Shown piece by piece: positions 32,962-41,039 of a stretch of 41,039 bases of DNA. Both the position numbers and the translations under genes were made by a program. Below the pieces are notes generated by a model that was given only the letters and a program-made list of their open reading frames with translations, searched no databases and was not told the origin of the DNA. The stretch's first letter is position 1; every line of letters starts with the position of its first letter. This stretch comes from Bacteroidales bacterium (GTDB lineage Bacteria > Bacteroidota > Bacteroidia > Bacteroidales > UBA932): contig JAFYVM010000043.1 in assembly GCA_017549145.1 (NCBI GenBank), forward strand, positions 1 through 41,039. Reading direction: 5' to 3'.

Positions 32962-33783
32962 GAATTGCTCAAAAATATAGCAGTATTCTCTATTCTGGCC
33001 ATCTCTGCATTTTGTTCTTGCAACAAGGTGGAGGAAGTCGTGTCAGGTGAGGAAATATCTGTAAACTACACCATATCTCTTACAGATACAAAGAGTGTAA
33101 ACGCTGATGGTTCGGCGATAAATAAAGTTTGGTACGGTCTTTATAATACCGATGGCACAATGGCTACTAACTACGCTCCCGTAGATTTTGTAAATGGTAG
33201 CGCAAAGTGTGAAGTGGTAATGATGAGAGGACATTCGTACAAAATCGTGTTTGTTGCACAGTATTATAAGGATAGTGCAACGCCTACATACCCAATCGAT
33301 GGCTCGACTGCTACTATTGGCGTGCCTGCAGCTCCGGTTGCTAACTCAGATCAGATGGACCTGTTCTATGGTACTGACGAAGTCGTGGCTTACAACGGCG
33401 CCGCAACAGGAAATGTTGTTCTCGACAGAGTGGTTGCAATGGTGAATTTTGTTAGCAGTGATGAGGACTGGAATAATGCTAATACTCAGGGAGTTGTGCC
33501 TACTCACAGCTCGATAGAACTCACAGGTGTATCTACAGGATTTAATCTTTTGACTGGCGCTGCACTCGCAGAAAAGACAAATTTGACATTTGCAAAGTCG
33601 GAGATTCCAGGATCGAAACATATTGGTGCAGCTTACTGTATCGCTCAGGGTGAAATCGGAGCAACAATCAATATTTACACTTCAGCAGATGCGAATGCTG
33701 CTCCAGTAAAGACAGTCTCCCTTACAGAAGTACCGGTTGAGAAAAACAAACAGACAAATATTGTCGGAGGAATAATTTATTAA
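32959..33783 (+). CDS. DUF6562-like pilin-type lipoprotein, stand-alone form (274 aa)
   Basis: ATG 32959 is chosen over an upstream TTG because MELLKNIAVFSILAISAFCSC is a complete lipoprotein signal (Cys19 or 21). The candidate cleavage site is T-K45|S46. The domain (ISVNYTISLTDTKS, VWYGLYNTDG, YKIVFVAQYY, DLFYGTDEVVAYNG, IELTGVSTGFNLLTGAA) parallels the N-terminal ~300 residues of the next two genes, and it ends VPVEKNKQTNIVGGIIY where they have VPVKPNYRTNI(V/I)GNL before the beta-helix. It is thus the same pilin-like domain without a passenger, perhaps the shaft or base subunit. Confidence 0.8.
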   Translation: MELLKNIAVFSILAISAFCSCNKVEEVVSGEEISVNYTISLTDTKSVNADGSAINKVWYGLYNTDGTMATNYAPVDFVNGSAKCEVVMMRGHSYKIVFVAQYYKDSATPTYPIDGSTATIGVPAAPVANSDQMDLFYGTDEVVAYNGAATGNVVLDRVVAMVNFVSSDEDWNNANTQGVVPTHSSIELTGVSTGFNLLTGAALAEKTNLTFAKSEIPGSKHIGAAYCIAQGEIGATINIYTSADANAAPVKTVSLTEVPVEKNKQTNIVGGIIY

Positions 33784-33800
33784 CACAAAATAAAACAAGT

Positions 33801-36800
33801 ATGAAAAAGATTATTTACAGTGCTCTCGCAGTGGCGCTCGCTTTCTTCTCTGCTTCATGTCAGAAGGAGAATCTTGAGCCTGCAGTAAGCGGAAACACCG
33901 TGACCTACACTGTGGAGGTTCCGGGTGCACTCAAGACAAAGGCTCTTGGTGATGAGGTGACAGCTGTTGATAAGGTGTACTATCAGGTATACCGTGCAAC
34001 AGAGGTTGATGACCTTACCAAAGCTTTCGTTTATGATGGTGAGGCTGATGTTAATGCAGGTACTGCATCATTCGAGCTCGAGTTCGTTAAGAATCAGAAC
34101 TTCGTAGTTCTTTTCTGGGCTCAGGATGAAGATCTTCAGATGTTTAACATCGATGACCTTCGTAAGGTTCAGCTTACAAATCCTGGCGCTTCAAACAATG
34201 TTAACGCTCAGGTTTTCGCTGGTAAGGATACAGTTTCTGACTGTGTTTCGGCAAATGGTGGAAAGGTAGAACTTACTCGTCCTATCTCTCAGCTTAACAT
34301 CTTCACAACTAAGGAGAGCCTTATGTTTGGAACCAAGAGCATTACACTCATAGAGTCAACAGTTACAGTTAAGGGTCTTTACACTACTTACAACGTAGCT
34401 GAGGGCGAGGCTGTTACCGAGAATGTTGAGGCTGCAAACTTCACTTACGGTTCATATGCAGTTCCTGCTACAGAGGATGCAGATACATACGCTTATGTAG
34501 CAATGAACTATGTAGGTTTCGCTCCAAAGCAGGCTGCAACAGTTGAGGTTGACTTTACTATCAACACTTCTGAGGGTAACGTAAGTCACAATGTATCAAG
34601 CGTTCCAGTTAAGCCTAACTACAGAACTAACATCGTAGGTAATCTCCTTACTGAGGCAACTGACTACAACGTTACTCTTGACGCTGAGTGGGCTGACGAG
34701 GAGTATACAGAGGTAGTTGTAAGCACAGCTTCAGACCTTCAGACTACAATCAACGAGGCTCCAGATGGTGAGGCAACAGAAATCACACTTTCTGGTGACA
34801 TCGATTTCGGTGACCTTCTTGGAACTCTTACTAAGGCAGCTTCAGATCCAGCTTCTCTTGTCATCCCTGCAACTAAGACAATTGTTCTCAATCTTAACGG
34901 TTGCACTCTCAGCCAGACAGCTGAGCAGACTGGCGCTCATTCAATGATTGAAAACAATGGTCATCTGACAATCGTTGATACAAAAGGAAACGGTAAGATT
35001 TCATACTCGGATACAGGAAACGGTGGAAACTATGTTTCAAACACAATCATTAACAGTGGTACATTGGTAATTGAGAGTGGTCTTATTGAGAACAATAGCT
35101 CAGCAGAAGTAGCGGCAAATGGTTACCCACATCCGCTTGACAACAATGGCGAGTTGATTATTAACGGTGGTACATTGACCAATAACGCAAATTATGCATC
35201 AATGCGTATCTGGTGTACTACTGATGATAATACTTCTGTAACAATCAATGGAGGAACATTCAATGGTTCAATTGATTTCCAGACTCCTAGCGCTTCTGCA
35301 AACAAGGGTTCCCTTACTATCAATGGCGGTACTTTCAATGCTGATACATATACTAAATGTGCCGTACGTCTTCTTGGCTTCGGTGCTGATGTGGATGAAA
35401 TGTTAGGTGACATCAAAGGCGGTACTTTCAATGGTGAAATCGCTCTTCGCAACTGGTCTGGTTCTGATTTGAACTCTCAGGTATTCTATATCACAGGTGG
35501 ACAGTTCTCTGTAGATCCTACAGCATTTGTGGTAGATGGTTATCCAGTAATCGCTCCTGAGGCAGAGGGTGGCTATTACACTATCGGTCAGTTCGTTCCT
35601 GTAGCAATGGTCGGTGATCAGGAGTACGGTTCACTTAAGGCAGCAGTAGCTGCAGTTCAGGATGGCGAGACTATTAAACTCGTTAAAAATATTGAGCAGG
35701 CAGATGGTGTTACTATCACTGACAAGAATCTCACTATTGATCTCAACGATAAGACATACACTGTTACAGAAGGTGCAACTACCAATAACCGTAACTTCAA
35801 GATCAATGGCTCTTCTATTGTAACTATCAAGAATGGTACAATGGTCGCTGCTGGTGAGTTAACATCTGGAGCTTATGGTACAGTTCGTACTGAAGGTAAA
35901 GCAATCGTAACTTTAGAGGATGTCAAGTTATATAGCTATCGCGGTTATGGACTCAATGTGAAAGCTAATACCGGAACAACTGTCAATATCAATCACTCTG
36001 AAATCTATTCTCAGTATAGCGGTGGAGTAGAGGCTGCTGGCGGTGAAATCAATTTGACTGATGTGAAAATCGAACAGAGAGGAATATATTCCGGCGCAGC
36101 TTGGTGCTCTGTTGCAATCGGTGTTAATGGTGGAGGAAAGGTGACAGTAAATTCAGGAGAATATTCTGCTAGTGCAATCAGCACAGATTCTAACTTTTCA
36201 CAGGGAACATGGGTTGCCTATGTAATGAGTTCAGGTGGCACGCTCGAAATCAATGGTGGTACATTCAATGGCACAGTAGCAGAGACTGCAGCTGCAGCAA
36301 ATGCTTGTGGACTCATCTGTGCAGACAGAGCAGCTGTAGTAAATATTAAAGGAGGTACATTTAACTCAAATGGTGCTATCCTTGATATGCGTAATAATGT
36401 AGGTTCACAGCCAAATCCAGTAGCAACCCTTGCTGGTGGTACATTCTCATCAGACCCTCGAGTGTCAGGACTCTACAGTTCAGATCTCATTAAGGTTGCA
36501 GAAGGCTACAAGGTAGTAGAAAATAATGGAGTATGGAATGTAATTGTTGATCCTGCAGCAAAGATCGGTGAAACAGAGTATGCTTCTCTCCAGGAGGCGT
36601 TCAATGTAGGTGGAAACATTATTCTTCTTCGTGATGTTGCTACAGCGGAGACTGTTGTTCTTGCTGAAGGAATGACTGTTGTACTTGATCTAAATGGTAA
36701 GACATTGTCAGCTGCTGACAAGAATACACTCCGAAATGATGGTGGAAACCTTACTGTAAAGAATGGTACAGTTACTCGTACTGGTGATAGTGTTGGATAT

Positions 36801-37355
36801 TCAGTAAACAATGCATCTGGAGAAATAGCAGTTGAGAACGCAACAATAGAGCGTGGTCTCTACACTAGCGGAAGCAAGATGACAGCTACTAATGCAAATA
36901 TTAGCCATGAGCAGTCTTCAAGACATGCTATTTATTCATGGAATTGTGAGGTTACCATCAACAGTGGTACGTTCCATAATGATAATGCCGGAAACGCAAC
37001 ATTGATGGCATCTGGTTCATCAGTTGTTACTATCAATGGCGGTACATTCAGTATTGCTGATGGACGTTCTTCACTAGGTTGGACATCCTCAATGATTGAT
37101 CAGAATAGTACTGCTCAGGTATTGGTTAAGGGTGGCCTTTTCAATGGTGGATTCCGTATCAATTCTGCCGATACAAAGCTTACCATTGAAGGTGGTGAAT
37201 TCAATACCAATAACGGTAGCGCCTTTACAGACTATTCAGGAACAAAGGTTGTCAAGGGTGGTAAATTCACTGATGCAGGAGCTCAGAATTGGGCTAAGAA
37301 GTATATTGCTGATGGCTATGAAATGAATACAGACGGTGAAGTAGTAGCTAAATAA
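33801..37355 (+). CDS. DUF6562-like pilin domain fused to beta-helix repeats (1184 aa)
   Basis: Signal MKKIIYSALAVALAFFSASC (Cys20), candidate cleavage site T-K47|A48. The pilin-like domain (to about 305) has NTVTYTVEVPGALKTKALGD, FVVLFWAQDEDLQ, LTRPISQLNIFTT, YVAMNYVGFAPKQ and VPVKPNYRTNIVGNLLTEAT. From ~315 it is beta-helix: cap-like ASDLQTTINEAPDG, then about a dozen INGGTFNG-type coils (INGGTLTNN, IKGGTFNGE, INSGTFHND, IEGGEFNTN), with two more VGxxEYxSLxxA entry motifs near 610 and 920. No catalytic motif of a polysaccharide lyase is evident. A surface fibre or adhesin role is likely by context. It is followed by a CTGACC hairpin. Confidence 0.85.
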   Translation: MKKIIYSALAVALAFFSASCQKENLEPAVSGNTVTYTVEVPGALKTKALGDEVTAVDKVYYQVYRATEVDDLTKAFVYDGEADVNAGTASFELEFVKNQNFVVLFWAQDEDLQMFNIDDLRKVQLTNPGASNNVNAQVFAGKDTVSDCVSANGGKVELTRPISQLNIFTTKESLMFGTKSITLIESTVTVKGLYTTYNVAEGEAVTENVEAANFTYGSYAVPATEDADTYAYVAMNYVGFAPKQAATVEVDFTINTSEGNVSHNVSSVPVKPNYRTNIVGNLLTEATDYNVTLDAEWADEEYTEVVVSTASDLQTTINEAPDGEATEITLSGDIDFGDLLGTLTKAASDPASLVIPATKTIVLNLNGCTLSQTAEQTGAHSMIENNGHLTIVDTKGNGKISYSDTGNGGNYVSNTIINSGTLVIESGLIENNSSAEVAANGYPHPLDNNGELIINGGTLTNNANYASMRIWCTTDDNTSVTINGGTFNGSIDFQTPSASANKGSLTINGGTFNADTYTKCAVRLLGFGADVDEMLGDIKGGTFNGEIALRNWSGSDLNSQVFYITGGQFSVDPTAFVVDGYPVIAPEAEGGYYTIGQFVPVAMVGDQEYGSLKAAVAAVQDGETIKLVKNIEQADGVTITDKNLTIDLNDKTYTVTEGATTNNRNFKINGSSIVTIKNGTMVAAGELTSGAYGTVRTEGKAIVTLEDVKLYSYRGYGLNVKANTGTTVNINHSEIYSQYSGGVEAAGGEINLTDVKIEQRGIYSGAAWCSVAIGVNGGGKVTVNSGEYSASAISTDSNFSQGTWVAYVMSSGGTLEINGGTFNGTVAETAAAANACGLICADRAAVVNIKGGTFNSNGAILDMRNNVGSQPNPVATLAGGTFSSDPRVSGLYSSDLIKVAEGYKVVENNGVWNVIVDPAAKIGETEYASLQEAFNVGGNIILLRDVATAETVVLAEGMTVVLDLNGKTLSAADKNTLRNDGGNLTVKNGTVTRTGDSVGYSVNNASGEIAVENATIERGLYTSGSKMTATNANISHEQSSRHAIYSWNCEVTINSGTFHNDNAGNATLMASGSSVVTINGGTFSIADGRSSLGWTSSMIDQNSTAQVLVKGGLFNGGFRINSADTKLTIEGGEFNTNNGSAFTDYSGTKVVKGGKFTDAGAQNWAKKYIADGYEMNTDGEVVAK

Positions 37356-37364
37356 TTTCAATCT

Positions 37365-37386
37365 CACGGCACCTGACCGTGCCGTG
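37365..37386 (+). other. CTGACC-loop hairpin downstream of a beta-helix gene (plus operon)
   Basis: The arms CACGGCAC (37365-37372) and GTGCCGTG (37379-37386) enclose CTGACC; the stem extends outward by a U-G and a C-G pair. It starts 9 nt after the stop of the 33801 gene and is followed by GGGTTCCAAA, with no U-run. Confidence 0.82.
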
Positions 37387-37420
37387 GGGTTCCAAATAAT
37401 AACTAATTACACTAAACATT

Positions 37421-40400
37421 ATGAAAAAAATTCTTTACAGTGCTGCCGCAATGGCGCTTGCATTCCTTGCTGCTTCATGTCAGAAGGAAGTGCTCGAGCC
37501 AGTTGTAAGCGCAAACACCGTAACTTACACAGTTCAGGTTGCGGATGCAGTCGCTACCAAGGCTCTTGGTGACGATGTAGCTGCTGTTAATGAGCTCGTG
37601 TACGAGGTTTATCGTACAGCTGCTGAGGAGACAACAGAATTCACATCTGCTGACAACCTTCTCTATCACAAGACAGCAACTATCACAAACGGTACAGCTA
37701 CAATCGAGCTTGAGTTCGTAAACGATCAGAACTTTACAGTTCTTTTCTGGGCTCAGACTGCAGTAGCAGAGGGTGAGACTCCAATTTACAATGTTGAGGA
37801 TCTTACAAACGTAACAATCACTTCTCCTGATGCTGCCAACAATGCAAACGCACAGGCATTCGTAGGTCGTGACTTCGTAAGAGACTGCGTTTCAGACGCT
37901 AATGGTAAGGTAACTCTCGTTCGTCCAGTTTCACAGCTCAACATCGCTACAACTCCTGCTAGCCTTAACATCGAGGGTCAGACAACAGTTGCTCTTGAGG
38001 GTTCTTCAGTAAAGGTTACAGGTCTTGCAACCTCATACAACATTGCAACTCTCAGCGCTTTCGGCGCTACTGCAACTGAGTATACTTACACTGAAACAGC
38101 TGTTCCTGCTGATGTTCTTACTGTCAACGGCAAGGACTACACTTATGTTGCAATGAACTATGTAGGTTTCGCACCAGAGATGGGTACTTCAGATGTAACT
38201 GTATCATACGTGATCAACACATCAGAGGGTAACATCGACAACGAGATCCTCAACGTTCCAGTTAAGCCTAACTACCGCACAAACATCATCGGTAACCTCA
38301 TCACTTCTAAAACTGATTATACTATCACTCTTGAGAAGACTTGGGGCGAGGGTGATTACTATGGTCCTGAGTTCGTTAAGACTCCTGCTTATGATGAGGC
38401 TACAAAGACTTGGACCATCACATGCCGTGATGAACTTCTTTATGTTGCTCAGCAGGTGAACACAGGTGCAAACTCATTTGTAGGACAGACTGTAAAGGTT
38501 GTTAATGACATTGACCTTAAGAACATTCCTTGGACTCCTATTGGACATTCAACTTCTGTTACTTTCAGAGGTATGTTTGAGGGTGCAGCGGTTACAAAGG
38601 CTGCAACTAAATATCCTACAATCAGCAACCTTAAGATCGAGAACGGCAATTGTTCTGGTTTCTTCGGTCTTATGTGCAACGGAGGTAAGGTTAGAAACAT
38701 CAACTTTAACAATGTAACTATCAGCGGTGAGCGTCAGCTTGGTGTTGTTGTCGGTCAGGTATATGGAAATCTTGAGCAGCCAACAATTGAGAATGTGACA
38801 GTAGAGAACGCTGTTATTACAGCAGTTCCTGCACTTGATGGTACAGTGTACGATAACGGTGACAAGGTCGGCGGTATTGCAGGTCTTATCGGGCAGCAGG
38901 CTTATATCAAGGATTGTACGGTAAAGAATTCTACATTCACTGGATATCGTGACCTTGGAGGTATACTTGGATGTTCTCAGAACGGATATTCATGCAATCT
39001 AACAGGTAATCATACAGAAAATATCGACTTCGTCGTAACTTCTCAGTTTGTCCCTTATAGCGGTAATACTCCACACGGCGCAACTGGCGCTATCCGTGGC
39101 GGTACACGTTCTAATGCAGCTGATGTAATTGAAGGAAATACTAGTTCAGAAGTTGCTGAAGTAGTTCTTGTAAATGATCAGGTTAGTCTTCAGAATGCAA
39201 TCAATGCAGCAGTTGGCGAGACAAATATTAAGTTCGTTTCTGATATCACAGGAAATGTAAGTGTAACTGTTATTCAGAAGCCTGGCGTAAAGATTAATAT
39301 TAACGGTGACAACAAGAAGTATAATGGTTTCATCAAGGTACACAGCAACTCTAATTACTATGCTGATGCTGCTTTGACTATCAAGAATGTAAATTTCGAG
39401 ACTTCTGTTGCCAGCACTAATTTCATTGAAGCCCTTGAGAATGGATCTGAGAGATATTCAACCAACATTACTGTTGAGGAGTGTACATTTACCGCAACTG
39501 GAGAGGGTGAAAAGACTTCAGTAGGTGTCCAGATCAAGGCATCTAAGAATGCGAAGGTATTGAACTGTACTGCAACAGGTGTTCACTCGCTTCTCCAGGC
39601 TCAGAGCTGCGACGAGACTGTCGTTGTTAACGGATGTACAGTAAATGGTAAGAACGGTGTCGCTTTCAAGCAGGTTAAGGCAGCCACTGTTGAGGGCACT
39701 ACAATCACAGCTCTTGAGTACGGTATCCGTTTCGACGGTAACACTGACAACTACGGTATTGTAGTTAAGGATAACAACGTAACAGCAGTTCAGCCTCTCA
39801 TCGTTCGCAAGATGACAGGCAAGAACAATACTATAGCTCTTGAGGGTACAAACACACTTACTACTGAGGCCGAATATCAGATCGTCATTACCAATGATAG
39901 CGATGATCAGCCTTATGTTAAGCCAACAGGTTCTTACACTTTGACAGGTGCTGATAGCTTCAAACTTTTCCCTGCGATACCAGTAGCAAAGATTGGCAAC
40001 ACCGAGTATACTAGCATTGACGAGGCTATCGCTAATTGGACAAACGGTACAACTCTTACTCTTATTGCGAACGTAACACTTAGCAATGTTATTGAACTCA
40101 AATCTACTGAGTACCATGTTCTTGATCTCGGTACATATACAATGACAGCCGCAAGTAAAAAGGATGCCATTCAGATTACTGCTGAGGGTCGCACTTCGGC
40201 AAGTTATGCATTGGATATCAAGGCTGATGCAACTAATCCAGGTGGTATTATTGCGACAGGTAAAGCAGTTGTGAAGACTACCGGTAAATCAGGTGTAAAG
40301 GATCGTCCTATTATCAGATTCTACAACGGTGTATTCACTGGAACCAATGTAATTAGCCACAGTGGAAGTAATGGCACCAATTGCCCTCAATTCCAATTCC

Positions 40401-40819
40401 ATGGTGGAGTTTTTAATGGTACAATTACAGCTAACCGCGCATTGATTCAGTTTTATGGTGGAACATTCAATGGTTCATTGATGATGTCTGTGGATTCTTC
40501 TGCATACGCATTAATCTCTGGCGGTAGATTTAAGCAATTGAATAATAACTATGGATCTGCTCTGAATTCTGATAAGTTTACCATCGGTTCTGCAAAGGGT
40601 GTATTTGACCGCGGTGTTTATGTGGATGATGAAGGATATTTCGTTGTCGGTGGTCCAGTAATCACTGACTTCGGTGATATGTTCGCAGCTAAGGCAACAA
40701 ATGCAAGCAAAGCCGGTTCATATTTGCCATACAGCAGTGCCGCAGCAAACGGATTGTATTATACAAATGCTGCAGCAGCTATCGCTAAGCATGGTGAGGC
40801 TAATGTTGTACTGAAATAA
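37421..40819 (+). CDS. DUF6562-like pilin domain fused to beta-helix repeats (1132 aa)
   Basis: Signal MKKILYSAAAMALAFLAASC (Cys20), candidate cleavage site T-K47|A48. The pilin-like domain (to ~310) matches its upstream neighbour (FTVLFWAQ, LVRPVSQLNIATT, YVAMNYVGFAPEM, VPVKPNYRTNIIGNL). Residues ~330-560 are GLUG-like (GNCSGFFGLM, VGGIAGLIGQQAYIKDCTV). Residues ~600-860 (ECTFTATGEGEKTS, LNCTATGVHSLLQAQSC, VQPLIVRKM) strongly resemble the beta-helix of the minus-strand gene at 17678. The last ~260 residues start VAKIGNTEYTSIDEAIANW and have FHGGVFNGTI and FYGGTFNGSL coils. It is a mosaic of at least three beta-helix types on one pilin-like head. Confidence 0.86.
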   Translation: MKKILYSAAAMALAFLAASCQKEVLEPVVSANTVTYTVQVADAVATKALGDDVAAVNELVYEVYRTAAEETTEFTSADNLLYHKTATITNGTATIELEFVNDQNFTVLFWAQTAVAEGETPIYNVEDLTNVTITSPDAANNANAQAFVGRDFVRDCVSDANGKVTLVRPVSQLNIATTPASLNIEGQTTVALEGSSVKVTGLATSYNIATLSAFGATATEYTYTETAVPADVLTVNGKDYTYVAMNYVGFAPEMGTSDVTVSYVINTSEGNIDNEILNVPVKPNYRTNIIGNLITSKTDYTITLEKTWGEGDYYGPEFVKTPAYDEATKTWTITCRDELLYVAQQVNTGANSFVGQTVKVVNDIDLKNIPWTPIGHSTSVTFRGMFEGAAVTKAATKYPTISNLKIENGNCSGFFGLMCNGGKVRNINFNNVTISGERQLGVVVGQVYGNLEQPTIENVTVENAVITAVPALDGTVYDNGDKVGGIAGLIGQQAYIKDCTVKNSTFTGYRDLGGILGCSQNGYSCNLTGNHTENIDFVVTSQFVPYSGNTPHGATGAIRGGTRSNAADVIEGNTSSEVAEVVLVNDQVSLQNAINAAVGETNIKFVSDITGNVSVTVIQKPGVKININGDNKKYNGFIKVHSNSNYYADAALTIKNVNFETSVASTNFIEALENGSERYSTNITVEECTFTATGEGEKTSVGVQIKASKNAKVLNCTATGVHSLLQAQSCDETVVVNGCTVNGKNGVAFKQVKAATVEGTTITALEYGIRFDGNTDNYGIVVKDNNVTAVQPLIVRKMTGKNNTIALEGTNTLTTEAEYQIVITNDSDDQPYVKPTGSYTLTGADSFKLFPAIPVAKIGNTEYTSIDEAIANWTNGTTLTLIANVTLSNVIELKSTEYHVLDLGTYTMTAASKKDAIQITAEGRTSASYALDIKADATNPGGIIATGKAVVKTTGKSGVKDRPIIRFYNGVFTGTNVISHSGSNGTNCPQFQFHGGVFNGTITANRALIQFYGGTFNGSLMMSVDSSAYALISGGRFKQLNNNYGSALNSDKFTIGSAKGVFDRGVYVDDEGYFVVGGPVITDFGDMFAAKATNASKAGSYLPYSSAAANGLYYTNAAAAIAKHGEANVVLK

Positions 40820-40839
40820 GCGGCATGATAATCTAACCT

Positions 40840-40861
40840 CACGGCACCTGACCGTGCCGTG
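40840..40861 (+). other. CTGACC-loop hairpin downstream of a beta-helix gene (plus operon, second copy)
   Basis: The arms and loop are identical to 37365-37386, starting 20 nt after the stop of the 37421 gene and followed by GGGTTCAAA. It separates this gene from the next paralogue. Confidence 0.82.
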
Positions 40862-40910
40862 GGGTTCAAAGACAAAACAACAATAATTAATATTAACTAA
40901 TTCAAATTTT

Positions 40911-41039
40911 ATGAAAAAAATTCTTTACAGTGCTGCCGCAATGGCATTTGCATTCTTCGCTGCTTCATGTCAGAAGGAAGTGCTCGAGCCAGTTGCTTCA
41001 GGAAACACCGTGACTTACACTGTGCAGGTTGCGGATGCA
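40911..41039 (+). CDS. third DUF6562-like pilin/beta-helix paralogue, 5' end only
   Basis: The visible 43 codons begin MKKILYSAAAMAFAFFAASC and continue with EVLEPVASGNTVTYTVQV. This is almost the same as the start of the 37421 gene, differing at only a few codons, mostly in the signal peptide and just after the lipobox. The rest is beyond the window; a beta-helix C-terminus is expected but not seen. Confidence 0.85.
   Translation, partial: MKKILYSAAAMAFAFFAASCQKEVLEPVASGNTVTYTVQVADA

Noticed and set aside
33801-37355. Polysaccharide lyase or pectinase function for the beta-helix proteins
   Set aside because: The fold pattern is present, but the coils are low-complexity GGTFNG/NCT types with no visible catalytic Lys/Arg/Asp cluster of a lyase family, and the context is a pilus operon.
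37365-37386. Intrinsic transcription terminators at the CTGACC hairpins
   Set aside because: No U-run follows any of the four, and each lies between genes of the same operon in the same direction.
33801-41039. Diversity-generating retroelement acting on the giant adhesins
   Set aside because: No reverse transcriptase, template repeat or adenine-biased variable repeat was found in the window.

Overview
The window comes from a Bacteroidales-type bacterium (phylum Bacteroidota), probably an uncultured gut or rumen lineage; I cannot name the genus. The evidence is lipoprotein-type fimbrillins (FimA/Mfa1 superfamily, type V pili), DUF3575 and DUF5119 pilus-accessory proteins, a DUF4369/thioredoxin lipoprotein, and promoters that fit the Bacteroidota consensus (TTTG, about 20-22 bp, TAnnTTTG) rather than sigma70.

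Region 1 (1-4622) is mostly housekeeping: the 3' part of an alpha-glucan phosphorylase, ribF, a small membrane-anchored protein, greA, a HIT-family protein, a thioredoxin-fold lipoprotein that has lost its CXXC cysteines, and a small convergent lipoprotein. Two identical copies of a 32-bp intergenic repeat lie here, and one of them supplies the end of ribF.

Region 2 (about 4635-8459) is a repeat-rich mobile island. Two Rpn-family PD-(D/E)XK nuclease/transposase genes sit among four arrays of a hairpin-forming repeat with an exact 51-bp period (12 hairpins in all). Each array has a conserved ~107-bp structured tail. In three modules a near-identical terminator hairpin follows, 22-28 bp from the stop of a minus-strand gene. 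An IS3 transposase remnant lies at one module edge.

Region 3 (8460-30210, minus strand) is a 12-gene surface-appendage operon of about 21.8 kb. In order of transcription it holds a DUF3575 outer-membrane protein, a DUF5119 lipoprotein (likely anchor), eight fimbrillins and two large tip/adhesin lipoproteins. Two of the fimbrillins are fused to right-handed beta-helix domains. The last tip protein ends in a carbohydrate-binding-like module.

Region 4 (30211-30587) is the divergent control region. It has two outward promoters with the same TAATTTTG element, a G9 tract between them, and a hairpin-plus-U6 attenuator-like structure in the leader of the minus operon.

Region 5 (30588 to the end, plus strand) is a second appendage operon: a DUF3575 protein, two DUF6562-like lipoproteins, then two giant proteins and the start of a third. 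These carry a different N-terminal pilin-like domain joined to beta-helices related to those of the minus operon. All four complete beta-helix genes, on both strands, are followed within 9-20 nt by a hairpin with the same loop CTGACC and unrelated stems. All thirteen predicted structural subunits carry a T-[KR]-[AST] site 20-40 residues after the lipobox. The likely picture is two divergently controlled, lipoprotein-derived adhesive fibres that share an interchangeable beta-helix passenger domain.
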